This document shows positions 16,121 to 24,633 of a DNA stretch of 64,000 nt, one piece after another; the stretch's first letter is position 1; the number at the start of each line of letters is the position of its first letter. This DNA is from UBA2377 sp964429385. Lineage in GTDB: Bacteria; Verrucomicrobiota; Verrucomicrobiia; Opitutales; Opitutaceae. The stretch covers positions 28,976-92,975 of the forward strand of contig CAYSBR010000010.1 in NCBI GenBank assembly GCA_964429385.1, in the 5' to 3' direction. The notes under the pieces were generated by a model. The model ran no database searches and had not been told where the DNA came from. It worked only from the letters and a program-made list of their open reading frames with translations. A program made the position numbers and the translations under genes.

Positions 16121-16162
16121 CTAAACCACTGACCTCTGTCCTCTGACGTCTCTCCTCTATTT
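16121..16162 (-). repeat. Heptamer array
   Basis: Six 7-base units on a strict 7-base step, for example ACTGACC, TCTGTCC and TCTGACG; on the - strand they read GGACAGA/GGTCAGT. The word family overlaps that of the array at 18806 (GGAGGAC, AGGGGAC). Confidence 0.7.
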
Positions 16163-16220
16163 TCAGGAATTCGCCTTGGCGACAGGGGTCGTAGGCATAG
16201 AGGAGAAATTAGCCGCCACG

Positions 16221-16243
16221 ACACGGAGGCACAGAGAATAAGC
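16221..16243 (+). repeat. Dispersed short repeat, copy 2
   Basis: Second copy of the CGGAGGCACAGAGAA word also seen at 15443-15457, in a similar GCC-rich context upstream. Confidence 0.55.
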
Positions 16244-16312
16244 GAACCGGGTTCCGTAGGCCGCCCCGCCTCCGACTTGTCCTTATTGGGATTACCCGAA
16301 GAAGTGAAGGAA

Positions 16313-16390
16313 GGTAGGGCCCGACCTCCGCGGCGGGCCTGTTCGCCGAAACCTTGGTGAAGGCGGGCTGCTCGGAGATCGGCCCCTACC
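16313..16390. repeat. Large imperfect palindrome, REP-like
   Basis: GGTAGGGCCCGA (16313-16324) is nearly the reverse complement of TCGGCCCCTACC (16379-16390). Between them GGCGGGC occurs twice and a CGCC/GGCG pair can form an inner stem. The 78-base unit looks like a dispersed palindromic repeat; no coding signal. Confidence 0.6.
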
Positions 16391-16537
16391 TCTCTCCTGA
16401 CGCTGTCTCATCTTTCTGTAATCCTCAATAGTAGCTTCAGCGAAGAAGGAATCCCGCCTCGACCTTCGATTCTTGGTTGCCGACCGGCAGCGCATAAACG
16501 CTTGGCAACGACTCTTGCGCCGGGTCCCGTTTCCTTC

Positions 16538-16774
16538 ATGGTTCGGTTCATGTCTGCCATCGCCCAACCCGACCACGAGCGTGCCGCGCACGAGCATCAG
16601 GTGGCGATTTATCGCGCGATGTCGCCCCAGCAGCGCCTGCGGCAGGCGCTGCGGATGAACCGGACGATGCGGTCACTCATGGCGGCGGGGTTTCGCGACC
16701 GGCATCCGACCTGGACCGAAGCCGAAGTCCGCCGGGCCGTGGCCGAACGCATCCTCCATGCCCGCACCGGATGA
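16538..16774 (+). CDS. Small hypothetical protein upstream of a nucleotidyltransferase
   Basis: 78 residues from 16538 (or 74 from the ATG at 16550). Charged and helical: HEHQVAIYRAMSPQQRLRQ, then RTMRSLMAAGFRDRHPTWTEAEVRRAVAERILH. It overlaps the start of the nucleotidyltransferase gene by 17 bases. Two-gene units of a small helical protein plus an AbiEii/MNT-like nucleotidyltransferase occur as candidate toxin-antitoxin modules; this gene would be the first partner. Function not established. Confidence 0.7.
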   Translation: MVRFMSAIAQPDHERAAHEHQVAIYRAMSPQQRLRQALRMNRTMRSLMAAGFRDRHPTWTEAEVRRAVAERILHARTG

Positions 16775-16979
16775 ACTGAGTTTGTTTGTGGCGCGGCTCG
16801 AACCCACCGGCGCGCCCTACATGGTCACCGGCGCCACGGCCGCGATCCTCTACGGACAACCGCGCGTGACCAACGACCTCGATGTCGTGATCAGCCTGAA
16901 CGACGCCACTCGCGCCGCCCTGCTGCTAGCTTTTCCCGGAAGCGAGTTCTACGTGCCTCCTGAATCCGTTAAGTTATGA
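16758..16979 (+). pseudogene. Truncated nucleotidyltransferase (AbiEii/MNT-like), N-terminal part
   Basis: 73 residues with the family motif GATAAILYGQPRVTNDLDVVI: a G-x-x-A-x-x-x-Y-G start and the DLD metal-binding pair. Full-length relatives are typically more than twice as long. The frame stops at TTATGA, where the ATG of the KAP-like NTPase begins. The remaining domain is absent nearby, so the enzyme is probably dead, cut by insertion or recombination at about 16975. Confidence 0.75.
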
Positions 16980-18733
16980 AAGAAGCGTCGCAGGCAATCG
17001 CCAGTTTTTTAAAGTCCGACACTGCGCGAGTGCTGGTGCTCAAAGGGCCGTGGGGCGCAGGCAAGACTTACTTCTGGAAGAAACTCGCCAAGGCTCTCAC
17101 CCCTCCCGGCAATATCACCAAATACGCCTACGTCTCGCTTTTCGGGGCTACCAGCACGAGAGAAATCTACAATTCGATCATAGCAAAAACCGTAGTCTAT
17201 GAGACTGGCAACCTTGGCGATGCCAAGCGCATTGCGGCTTTGCCCGTGAAGGGTCTGCTTAAGGTGCTCAGGATGGTGGAGATTCCGCACTTTTCGGGCA
17301 CACAGCTCGTTGCGGACCTTGCAGTGGAACGGCTAATAGGCAACCACCTCATCTGTTTCGACGACTTGGAGCGGAAGTCAGAGGCTCTGTCTGCTGACAT
17401 GTTCGTCGGGATGGTATCGCAGCTCACCGAGCAGAAAAAGTGCAAGGTCATCCTGATCTACAATGACCAGGAGGTTAAGGACGGCTCGCTCACCAAGATC
17501 ATCTCTTCCGCACGGGACAAGCTGATCGATTATGAGGTGAGATTCGAACCTTCCGTAGAGGACAACCTGAAGATCGTGTCGTCTCCCCTCCTCGACCGGT
17601 ATGGCAAAGCCAAGTTCGTTGCGGTGGGAAACCGCAACATCCGGATCATGACGCGGACCGCTGACGCACTTAAGCACTTCCACGACTGCTACGGAACGAA
17701 GCATCAGGAATTTGTAGACGGCCTCCTCAATCGCGTAGCCGTCTTGAGCCTCGTGCACTTCGCCTATGCGCAGAATTTCACATTGGAGGATTTCGCGGAG
17801 AACGACATCTCCACCTCCTTCGGCTCACTCTTGCGCAAAAAGGAAGAACCCGTTGAGCCCCGCGTCGCTACCATCCGGGCCATCGCCGAAAAACTTCACT
17901 ACTTGCACGCGGACTGGGAAGAGCCGATCCGAGATTTCCTCAAGAACGGCTATCTCGACGCCACGGCTGCTGATTCGCTCTTCGCCCAAATCGAATCAAA
18001 GCATCGGTTCGACGCCCTCAACTCGGAGCACTCTCAAATCTGGCGGAGCTACCACCACTCCTTCGCCACGACGCAGGAGGAGTTCGTCGCCCGGCACTTC
18101 GATTTCCTCAACAAACACGCTGAAGACCTGCGTGTGGCGGACGTATACTCTTCGGTGGAGATATTGCGTCTACTTATGGGCAACACGTCCGCGCTTCAGG
18201 CGATCCTCGATCGAGCGATCGCCGCGTCGCCAAAGCATATTGGGCTCCGAGATCTGAGCGATAGCCGGTTGGAACGGCTGCCACCTGAAATCCGTGACCT
18301 CGTCATCACTAAGGTCAAAGAATCACGGCCGAAACGCGATCTCGGAGAACTCATGGAATCGCTGGGCGGCAACAGTGGCTACAATCCGTCAGATGCAGCC
18401 GAGCTCGCGATGTTCACGACCGACGATCTCGTTGATTGGTTAAAGATGGAGAAAGAGAGAGATACTCTCCACATCGCGGATACGTTCCTGCAGCGGTCGC
18501 TGGCCATCACAACGCATGGCGCGCCGGAGGCAGCGCGGAAGCTGCTAGCCGCGCTGGATATCCTCAAAGTTCGGAGTAAGATGGACGAAATGCGTGTAGA
18601 AAACTTCGCGGTTAAAAACTATCGTCAGATCGAAGCACAAAAAGCTCAGGGACAGGCCTTGCGCGCGGTCGCTCAACCGACACCACCGTCTCCTTCGCCC
18701 GCTGCAGACCGAGCAGAAGACGTCAGGTCTTGA
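16976..18733 (+). CDS. P-loop NTPase, KAP-like
   Basis: 585 residues. Walker A is GPWGAGKT at 24-31 and Walker B LICFDDLERKS near 125-135, the DD-x-ER form typical of KAP/STAND-type NTPases. A sensor-like stretch VGNRNIRIMTRTADALK follows, then a long helical C-terminal region without transmembrane segments and a Pro/Ser/Ala tail. KAP-type NTPases are often found in defence or mobile loci; a defence role is inference. Base composition is unlike the neighbours (17161-17220 has 25 G+C in 60), suggesting transfer. It starts inside a broken nucleotidyltransferase gene, and its 3' end overlaps a fragment of a hydrolase paralogue. Confidence 0.82.
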   Translation: MKEASQAIASFLKSDTARVLVLKGPWGAGKTYFWKKLAKALTPPGNITKYAYVSLFGATSTREIYNSIIAKTVVYETGNLGDAKRIAALPVKGLLKVLRMVEIPHFSGTQLVADLAVERLIGNHLICFDDLERKSEALSADMFVGMVSQLTEQKKCKVILIYNDQEVKDGSLTKIISSARDKLIDYEVRFEPSVEDNLKIVSSPLLDRYGKAKFVAVGNRNIRIMTRTADALKHFHDCYGTKHQEFVDGLLNRVAVLSLVHFAYAQNFTLEDFAENDISTSFGSLLRKKEEPVEPRVATIRAIAEKLHYLHADWEEPIRDFLKNGYLDATAADSLFAQIESKHRFDALNSEHSQIWRSYHHSFATTQEEFVARHFDFLNKHAEDLRVADVYSSVEILRLLMGNTSALQAILDRAIAASPKHIGLRDLSDSRLERLPPEIRDLVITKVKESRPKRDLGELMESLGGNSGYNPSDAAELAMFTTDDLVDWLKMEKERDTLHIADTFLQRSLAITTHGAPEAARKLLAALDILKVRSKMDEMRVENFAVKNYRQIEAQKAQGQALRAVAQPTPPSPSPAADRAEDVRS

Positions 18734-18812
18734 CTCTTGACTGGGCCAACTGGGCTTGGATGCGGTTCAAGGCCGTTTTGACCGCCTGCAGGTAATGGGG
18801 GGCTAGGAGATC
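18723..18812 (-). pseudogene. C-terminal fragment of a paralogue of the neighbouring hydrolase
   Basis: Read on the - strand this encodes DLLAPHYLQAVKTALNRI followed by QAQ and a stop at 18723. The intact hydrolase 100 bases away ends ELWHPNYLKEIKTALDRL then QTQ. About half of these residues match in register, including P-x-Y-L and K-T-A-L-x-R. It is a remnant of a duplicated gene end. The fragment overlaps the last codons of the NTPase gene and runs upstream into a heptamer array. Confidence 0.6.
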
Positions 18813-18921
18813 GGAGGACAGGGGACGGAAAGCGGAGATCGCAGAGTAGAGTTGGGAGCTCAGGGGATAGCGGGCAGCAGCTTGCCGCTGGAGTTCCGCG
18901 TTCAGCCCTTAGCCTTCAGCC
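18806..18921. repeat. Ten-unit heptamer array with a short opposed array
   Basis: Ten 7-base units lie in strict step at 18806-18875 (for example GGAGATC twice, GGAGGAC, AGGGGAC). On the opposite strand three units, GGCTGAA/GGCTAAG, occupy 18901-18921 and encode the last residues (LKAKG) and stop of the hydrolase. A further pair of identical CTTGACT words at 18729-18742 lies at the 3' end of the NTPase gene. The stretch between the arms is not coding. Confidence 0.75.
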
Positions 18922-19444
18922 TTGATGGTTGGGTCTGAAGCCGGTCGAGCGCTGTCTTGATCTCCTTGAGGTAGTTTGGGTGCCAAAGCTCGTGGTCGGC
19001 TTCCGCAACATTTGTGAAAGTGGATTGACGGTAAAAGTCGCGCACGGCCTCCGCGCGGCGGTGCATCTGGGCGTCCTCCTCGGCGCCGACGAGGATGTCG
19101 GCGGGGATATACGGGTTGCCGGCGCGGTAGGAGATCATCCAGCGCGCGGGTTCGTCGTCATCCTCAAGGAAGAACGGCGAGATCGAGCCGAGGATCAGGT
19201 GCCGGGCGCGCAACGCGCCCAGATGCGAGTAGAGCGCGCCGAGGGAAAAGCCCATCACGACCTTGCCCGCCGTCTGCGCGTCAACCTGGGGGAAGATCGC
19301 GGTCGAGCCAAAGGGCGGCTGGCGGCCGGTCATTTCCAGACGAACAAATTCGGTCTCCCAACCGGCAGCGTGCACAAAATCGACAAACGGTTTGAAGCGG
19401 CGCTCAGCGCCCGGCATCGGCGGGACAATGGTCAGCAGCGGCAT
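18902..19444 (-). CDS. Small alpha/beta hydrolase
   Basis: 180 residues. Nucleophile elbow GFSLG near residue 65 with Ser, a late Asp in LVGAEEDAQ, and His in ADHELWHP close to the C-terminus give a plausible Ser-Asp-His triad. Shorter than typical hydrolases and without a lid domain. No signal peptide. Substrate unknown. The last five codons lie inside a heptamer array, so the C-terminus may have been reshaped. A paralogous 3' fragment lies next to it. Confidence 0.75.
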   Translation of the reverse strand: MPLLTIVPPMPGAERRFKPFVDFVHAAGWETEFVRLEMTGRQPPFGSTAIFPQVDAQTAGKVVMGFSLGALYSHLGALRARHLILGSISPFFLEDDDEPARWMISYRAGNPYIPADILVGAEEDAQMHRRAEAVRDFYRQSTFTNVAEADHELWHPNYLKEIKTALDRLQTQPSRLKAKG

Positions 19445-19513
19445 GGGAAATGCGGCGATGGAATGGGATCTTCAGTTGGGCATCCGGTTGCGCATGGGTC
19501 CGACGCCAACGGC

Positions 19514-20275
19514 TTACCGGAATCTCTGCTCGACCATCACCGGCCCCGGACGGCGTTTCCTCCACAGGAGCATCAGGAGGAAGCCGATCAGTGCGCCGCC
19601 GAGGTGCGCGAAGTGGGCGACACTCGCGCCGAACAGGGAAAATCCGGTGACGCCGGCCAGCAGGTCGAGCGCCAGCAGGCCTGGGATGAAATACTTCGCC
19701 GCCACCGGGACGGGCACAAACATCAGCGCGAGCTTCGCATTGGGGTAAAGAAACCCGAAGGCCACCAGCACCCCGTAAATCGCCCCGGAAGCACCGACCA
19801 TGTGACCGGCATACACGCCATAGAGATCGAAGAGCGTCGCCTTCACCGCCGGGTCCGTGGGCAGCACGCCGCGGCCGGTCGCCAGGAGTTCGCTGATGGC
19901 CGCCGGAGCCAGCCCCGCCGCGACCAGCCGCTCATGGAGGGCATTGAACTCATACCAGCTGACACCCAACTGCACGAGTCCGGCGCCGATGCCGCAGAGA
20001 AAATAGAAAAGCAGGAAACGCGGTGCCCCCCACTCCCGCTCCAGAATCCGGCCAAAGGAAACGAGCGCGAACATGTTGAAGAAGATATGACCCGGGCCGC
20101 CGTGCAGGAACATGTGCGTCACCAGTTGCCACGGGGCGAAATGGGGATTCGCCGGATACCAGAGCGCACCGAGCGTCACCAGTTGCTCCTCGGCGCCGCG
20201 CAAGAGCAGACCCGCCACAAACAGGAGGATATTCGCGATCAACAGGCCGGCGACCGCCCGGGTCAGGTTATGCAT
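19514..20275 (-). CDS. Rhomboid family intramembrane serine protease
   Basis: 253 residues with six or so membrane segments. Catalytic Ser163 is in GASGAIYG and His224 in HFAHLGGALIGF, with the HGGPGHIFFNM motif at about 58-68. Rhomboids cut membrane proteins within the bilayer. An inserted loop of about 45 residues (about 108-155, between the third and fourth segments) is larger than in minimal rhomboids. Start at MHNLTRAV, immediately before the first membrane helix. Single gene. Confidence 0.92.
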   Translation of the reverse strand: MHNLTRAVAGLLIANILLFVAGLLLRGAEEQLVTLGALWYPANPHFAPWQLVTHMFLHGGPGHIFFNMFALVSFGRILEREWGAPRFLLFYFLCGIGAGLVQLGVSWYEFNALHERLVAAGLAPAAISELLATGRGVLPTDPAVKATLFDLYGVYAGHMVGASGAIYGVLVAFGFLYPNAKLALMFVPVPVAAKYFIPGLLALDLLAGVTGFSLFGASVAHFAHLGGALIGFLLMLLWRKRRPGPVMVEQRFR

Positions 20276-20535
20276 GCGAGCACCTTTGCCATCCGCCCGC
20301 CGTTCGCAATCCCGGAGGACGGGAGGACCGACATTGAAACGGCCCTTGCCTGTGAACGCTGGCCTGATTGCGGTCACCGCATTGGAGCACTAACTCACGG
20401 TGGTGACTCACCATATGGAGGATTTTGAGCGTTCGGGAGGGAACGTCCTGAACCCATTCGAGGAGCAGGCAGCCAGCTCTGTGGCAAAAGGCGGAATTTG
20501 GAAATCCCGCCCAACCATAGGTGCGGCAACGTATC
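20276..20535. other. Intergenic region, nothing recognised
   Basis: About 260 bases between the rhomboid start and the parC stop. Only a weak GGCGG...CCGCC hairpin near 20491-20515 could end the parC transcript. I looked for a tRNA or a small SRP RNA here and found neither. Confidence 0.4.
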
Positions 20536-22713
20536 CTACTTCAGCTCCAGATCCTTCGGCTTCACATCCTTGACCGTCCACTTGGTCACGGTCAGGCCTT
20601 TGGCGGTCCGGGTGCTCACAGGGATGCCCGTGAGGTCAAAGTCCAGTTCGCGCACACGGGCGCCGCTGCGGCCATCGAGGGAAACGTGGAGGCTTTTCGG
20701 CATGTCCTGCTCCCGGTCGGCAATGTGGAGCCAGACGAGCTTGGAGCCCTCGCTCTTGGCCAGGGGGTAGAGCTTGTCGCGGCTGAGTCCGCCGATCTGG
20801 AACTTTTTGGCGTAGGTCTTCCCGGCGGGACCGTCGCGATAGACCAGGGTGTAGAACTTCTGGTCGCCCTCCTTGGGCCAGATGGCGATGTGCCGGATAT
20901 CGCGGCCCATGAAAACCTTGTCGGCCACCTTCGTGACCTTGAGCGAGCAGTCGCCCATGAGCGTGAGCACGCTGTCGAGGATGGTGCACTCCTGCACGAA
21001 CTCGTGCTGGCGCCAGTTGAGGCCGATGAAACCGTCCTCGCGATTGACGTAGAGGCGCTGATTGGCGGAGACGACGTCGGAGGCCTTGATTTCCTCCAGC
21101 TCGTCGTAACTGGTCTTCCGCTTGATACCCTTGCCATATTTCTCGGCAAGCATCTCAAACCAGGCGACGGCGTATTCAGTGAGGCGCTTGAGGTTGCCCT
21201 TGGTTTCCTTGATCCCCTCCTCGATCTTCTTGAGCGCCTCCTCGGCCTGGAAGCGGTTGTAGGCGGAGATGCGCTTGATGCGGATTTCGGTGAGGCGGGT
21301 GATGTCGTCGTCGGTGACCTCCCGGCGCAGGTCTTTGATGAACGGTTTCAAGCCGGTGCGAATCTCGTGGAGCACGCTCTCCCAGGTCTTGGACTTCTCG
21401 ATGTTCCGGTAGATGCGTTCCTCGATGAAGATGCGCTCCAGGGAATCCCAGTGCCACTGCTGTTCGAGTTCGCCGAGCTTGATTTCGAGTTCGCGGCGGA
21501 GGAGCTCGCGGGTGGCCTCGGCGGACTGCTTGAGGATGTCGCGCACGCCCATGAACACGGGCCGGTCCAGGCCGGTCTGGGTATCGCGCACGATGACGCA
21601 GGCCGAGGGCGACAGCTGGATCTGGCAGTGCGTGAAGACGTAGAGTTGCTGGGTGACTTTCTCCGGATCGGCGCCCTGCGGGAGGTGGATGAGGATCTCG
21701 ACCTTGTCCGCGGTGTTGTCGTCCACGTGCTTGATCTTGATCTTGCCCTTGGCGTTGGCGGCGAGCACCGACTCGATGAGCGACTCGGTGGTGACCCCGT
21801 AAGGCAGCTCGGTGACGGCGAGGAGATACTTCGAGCGCTCCTCGATCTTGGCGCGGACCTTCACCTTGCCGCCGCGTTCACCGTCGTTGTATTCGGAGAA
21901 GTCGGCGGTGCCGCCGGTGGGGAAATCGGGCAGGATGCGAAAGTTTTTCCCCTGCAGGTGGTTCACCGCGGCGCGGCAGAGGTCGTTGAAATTGTGCGGA
22001 AGCACCTTGGTCGAAAGACCGACCGCGATGCCGTCGGCCCCTTCGAGGAGTGCGATCGGGAACTTGGCCGGCAGCGTGACGGGCTCCTTGGTGCGGCCGT
22101 CGTAGCTGGCCTGCCAGGTCGTGGTCTTGGGGTTGAAGAGCACCTCGCGGGCAAAGGGCGTGAGGCGGGCTTCGATGTAACGCGGGGCGGCCGCGTCGTC
22201 GCCGGTAAGGATGTTGCCGAAGTTGCCCTGCGGTTCGATGAGCCAGCCGCGCTGGGCGATGCCGACGAGGGCGGCGCCGATGGAGGCGTCGCCGTGCGGG
22301 TGCAGCTTCATCGTGGCACCGACGACATTGGCGACCTTGTGGAAACGGCCGTCGTCCATGTCCCACAAGGTGTGGAGGACGCGGCGCTGCACGGGCTTCA
22401 AGCCGTCGTCGAGATGCGGGACGGCACGGTCGAGAATGACGTAGGAGGCGTATTCGAGGAACCAGTTGCGGTAGTGTTGCGTGAGCGGAGCCTCCTCGTT
22501 GTAAACCTTCTCCCCTTTCTGACGCTTGGGTGAGAGCGAATCGGCACTCTCGGTTTTCGAGTCTGGATTTTCGACCGGAGACACCGGCGTGGCAGGAGAT
22601 TGGGTTGTGGCGTTCGCGCCTGGGGCATGGGTGTCCGGCGCTGGCGTCACATCGGCGCCATCGAACAGGAGCTCAGGCTGATCGGACTTCTTGGCTGGTT
22701 TCTTCTTGGCCAT
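20536..22713 (-). CDS. parC: DNA topoisomerase IV subunit A
   Basis: 725 residues. After a low-complexity 70-residue N-terminal extension comes the breakage-reunion domain: DDGLKPVQRRVLH (103-115), HPHGDASIG, and catalytic Tyr179 in APRYIEARL. A shortened C-terminal half (KVADKVFMGRD, FYTLVYRDG) replaces the GyrA-type pinwheel. The subunit cuts and rejoins DNA, decatenating chromosomes with ParE. It follows parE by 78 bases on the same strand. The divergent type common in Bacteroidota and Verrucomicrobiota relatives; a gyrase-like function cannot be excluded. Confidence 0.9.
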   Translation of the reverse strand: MAKKKPAKKSDQPELLFDGADVTPAPDTHAPGANATTQSPATPVSPVENPDSKTESADSLSPKRQKGEKVYNEEAPLTQHYRNWFLEYASYVILDRAVPHLDDGLKPVQRRVLHTLWDMDDGRFHKVANVVGATMKLHPHGDASIGAALVGIAQRGWLIEPQGNFGNILTGDDAAAPRYIEARLTPFAREVLFNPKTTTWQASYDGRTKEPVTLPAKFPIALLEGADGIAVGLSTKVLPHNFNDLCRAAVNHLQGKNFRILPDFPTGGTADFSEYNDGERGGKVKVRAKIEERSKYLLAVTELPYGVTTESLIESVLAANAKGKIKIKHVDDNTADKVEILIHLPQGADPEKVTQQLYVFTHCQIQLSPSACVIVRDTQTGLDRPVFMGVRDILKQSAEATRELLRRELEIKLGELEQQWHWDSLERIFIEERIYRNIEKSKTWESVLHEIRTGLKPFIKDLRREVTDDDITRLTEIRIKRISAYNRFQAEEALKKIEEGIKETKGNLKRLTEYAVAWFEMLAEKYGKGIKRKTSYDELEEIKASDVVSANQRLYVNREDGFIGLNWRQHEFVQECTILDSVLTLMGDCSLKVTKVADKVFMGRDIRHIAIWPKEGDQKFYTLVYRDGPAGKTYAKKFQIGGLSRDKLYPLAKSEGSKLVWLHIADREQDMPKSLHVSLDGRSGARVRELDFDLTGIPVSTRTAKGLTVTKWTVKDVKPKDLELK

Positions 22714-22723
22714 CGGTAAATGG

Positions 22724-22744
22724 ATTGGGAGTTGGGAGTTAAGT
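22724..22744. repeat. Three-unit heptamer run in the parE-parC spacer
   Basis: ATTGGGA and GTTGGGA are followed by a third, more degenerate unit, in 7-base step. The run sits 11 bases upstream of the parC start. It is too short to be sure it belongs to the larger arrays. Confidence 0.4.
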
Positions 22745-22791
22745 GCGGTTGGGCGGGGCCGGCAGGACCAGCAGCACCCAACCGGGGCACA

Positions 22792-24633
22792 TCAGACTTC
22801 CACGAGGTCTTTTTCCACGCGGAGGTTGCCGATGATGAAGTCCTGCCGCTCAGGCGTGTTCTTGCCCATGAAGAAGGCGAGGAGCTCATCGGAGCTGTAG
22901 AGGTGGTGCAGATTCACGGGCTCGAGGCGGATGTTTTCGCCGATGAAGTCCTTGAACTCGCCGGCGCTGATCTCACCGAGGCCTTTGAAGCGCGTGACCT
23001 CGGCGGAGGCGCCGAGTTTGGTGAGGGCGGCCTGCTTCTCGCGCTCATCGTAGCAATAGAGTGTCTGCTTCTTGTTGCGCACACGGAAGAGCGGCGTCTC
23101 AAGGATGTGCAGGTGGCCGTTGCGGATGAGATCGGGAAAAAACTGAAGGAAGAACGAGATCAGGAGCAGCCGGATGTGCATGCCGTCCACGTCGGCGTCG
23201 GTGGCGATCACGACCTTGTTGTAGCGAAGGCCGTCCAGCCCTTCCTCGATATTGAGGGCCGACTGGAGGAGGTGAAATTCCTCGTTCTCGTAGATAACCT
23301 TCTTGGAGAGACCGTAGGTGTTGAGCGGCTTGCCCTTGAGCGCGAAGACGGCCTGCGTCTGCACGTCGCGCGTGGAGGTCAGCGAGCCGGCGGCGGAATC
23401 GCCTTCGACGATGAAGAGGGTGGATTCCTCGGCGCGGCTGTTGCGGTCGCCGAGATGGAGGCGGCAATCGCGGAGCTTGCGGTTGTGGAGCGAGGCTTTC
23501 TTGGCCCGCTCGCGGGCGATGTTGCGGATGCCGGCGAGTTCCTTGCGCTCGCGCTCGCTCTCCTCGATCTTGCGGCGGATGGCCTCGGCGGTCTCGCGGT
23601 GCTTGTGCAGGTAGACGTCGAGGCTCTGCTGCATGAACTTGCCGACGAATTCCTTGAGCGAGGGGCCCTGCGGACCGACGTCGGAGGAGCCGAGCTTGGT
23701 CTTGGTCTGCGACTCAAAAACGGGCTCCTGCACGCGGACGGCAACAGCGGCATCAATCGCCTGGCGGATGTCGGCCGCGTCGAAGTCCTTCTTGAAGTGG
23801 TTGCGGATGGTTGTGACGAGCGCATCGCGAAAGGCCGCGAGGTGCGTGCCGCCCATGGTCGTGTGCTGGCCGTTGACGAAGGACCAGTATTCCTCGCCGT
23901 AGTGGTTGCCGTGGGTGAAGGCGACCTCGATGTCCTCACCCTCAAGGTGGATGATGGGATACAGCGGCTCGCCGGAGAGCTCCTTGGTCAGCAGATCCTT
24001 GAGACCGTGCTCCGACTTGAAGGGTTTGCCGTTAAGCGTGAGCGTGAGGCCGCGGTTGAGGAAGGCATAGTTCCACAGCATGTCCTCGATGAACTCGGTG
24101 CGGAACTTGAAGTCCTTGCCGAAAAGCGCCTCGTCGGGCGTGAACTCGATGAGCGTGCCGTTGCGGTCGGTGGTCTTGGTGACCTTCGACTGAGACTTGA
24201 GTCTTCCCTTCTCGAACTCGACGATCTTGGTCTCGCCTTCGCGGACGGCCTGGGCGCGGTAGCTGAAGGAAAGCGCGTTGACGGCTTTCTGGCCGACGCC
24301 GTTGAGGCCGACGGCCTTCTGGAAGGTCTCGGAATCGTATTTGGCGCCGGTGTTGATGATGGAGACGCAGTCCACGAGCTTGCCCAGCGGGATGCCGCGA
24401 CCGTAGTCGCGCACGCGGAGGGTGCGGTCCTTCAACTCGACCTCGATGCGGCGGCCCGCGCCCATCGTGAATTCGTCGATGGAGTTGTCGATGGTCTCCT
24501 TGAGCAGGACGTAGATGCCGTCCTCGGCGTGGGCGCCGTTGCCGAGCCGCCCGATATACATGCCGGGGCGGAGACGGATGTGTTCCAGGGAGCTGAGGGT
24601 CTTGATACTGGCTTCGGTGTAGGCTTGGGCCAT
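22792..24633 (-). CDS. parE: DNA topoisomerase IV subunit B
   Basis: 613 residues. The GHKL ATPase has KETIDNSIDEF (Glu46, Asp49, Asn50), the RDYGRGIPLG nucleotide loop at 75-84, and NGVGQKAVNAL. The TOPRIM domain starts TLFIVEGDSAAG and has ATDADVDGMHI. Supplies ATP-driven strand passage for ParC. I start at MAQAYTEAS; residues encoded upstream are not family-like. First gene of the parE-parC pair, divergent from the AsmA-like gene. Confidence 0.93.
   Translation of the reverse strand: MAQAYTEASIKTLSSLEHIRLRPGMYIGRLGNGAHAEDGIYVLLKETIDNSIDEFTMGAGRRIEVELKDRTLRVRDYGRGIPLGKLVDCVSIINTGAKYDSETFQKAVGLNGVGQKAVNALSFSYRAQAVREGETKIVEFEKGRLKSQSKVTKTTDRNGTLIEFTPDEALFGKDFKFRTEFIEDMLWNYAFLNRGLTLTLNGKPFKSEHGLKDLLTKELSGEPLYPIIHLEGEDIEVAFTHGNHYGEEYWSFVNGQHTTMGGTHLAAFRDALVTTIRNHFKKDFDAADIRQAIDAAVAVRVQEPVFESQTKTKLGSSDVGPQGPSLKEFVGKFMQQSLDVYLHKHRETAEAIRRKIEESERERKELAGIRNIARERAKKASLHNRKLRDCRLHLGDRNSRAEESTLFIVEGDSAAGSLTSTRDVQTQAVFALKGKPLNTYGLSKKVIYENEEFHLLQSALNIEEGLDGLRYNKVVIATDADVDGMHIRLLLISFFLQFFPDLIRNGHLHILETPLFRVRNKKQTLYCYDEREKQAALTKLGASAEVTRFKGLGEISAGEFKDFIGENIRLEPVNLHHLYSSDELLAFFMGKNTPERQDFIIGNLRVEKDLVEV

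Larger units (their letters stand above)
16106..16537. other. Gene-free repeat-rich stretch
   Basis: 432 bases without a supported gene. It holds a heptamer array (16121-16162), a second copy of the CGGAGGCACAGAGAA repeat, a large palindrome (16313-16390) and, near 16170-16182, a TCGCCTTGGCGA palindrome related in inverse to the hairpin at 14782. Nothing else is recognisable. The density of repeats marks an accessory or insertion-prone site. Confidence 0.7.

Noticed and set aside
18806..18875. The heptamer arrays as CRISPR or simple tandem repeats
   Set aside because: Units are far shorter than CRISPR repeats, there are no spacers, and unit sequence varies too much for an ordinary microsatellite; only the period and a few positions are kept.
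20276..20535. A tRNA or small SRP RNA between rhomboid and parC
   Set aside because: No acceptor/T-arm pattern and no GGAA-tetraloop SRP core could be placed.
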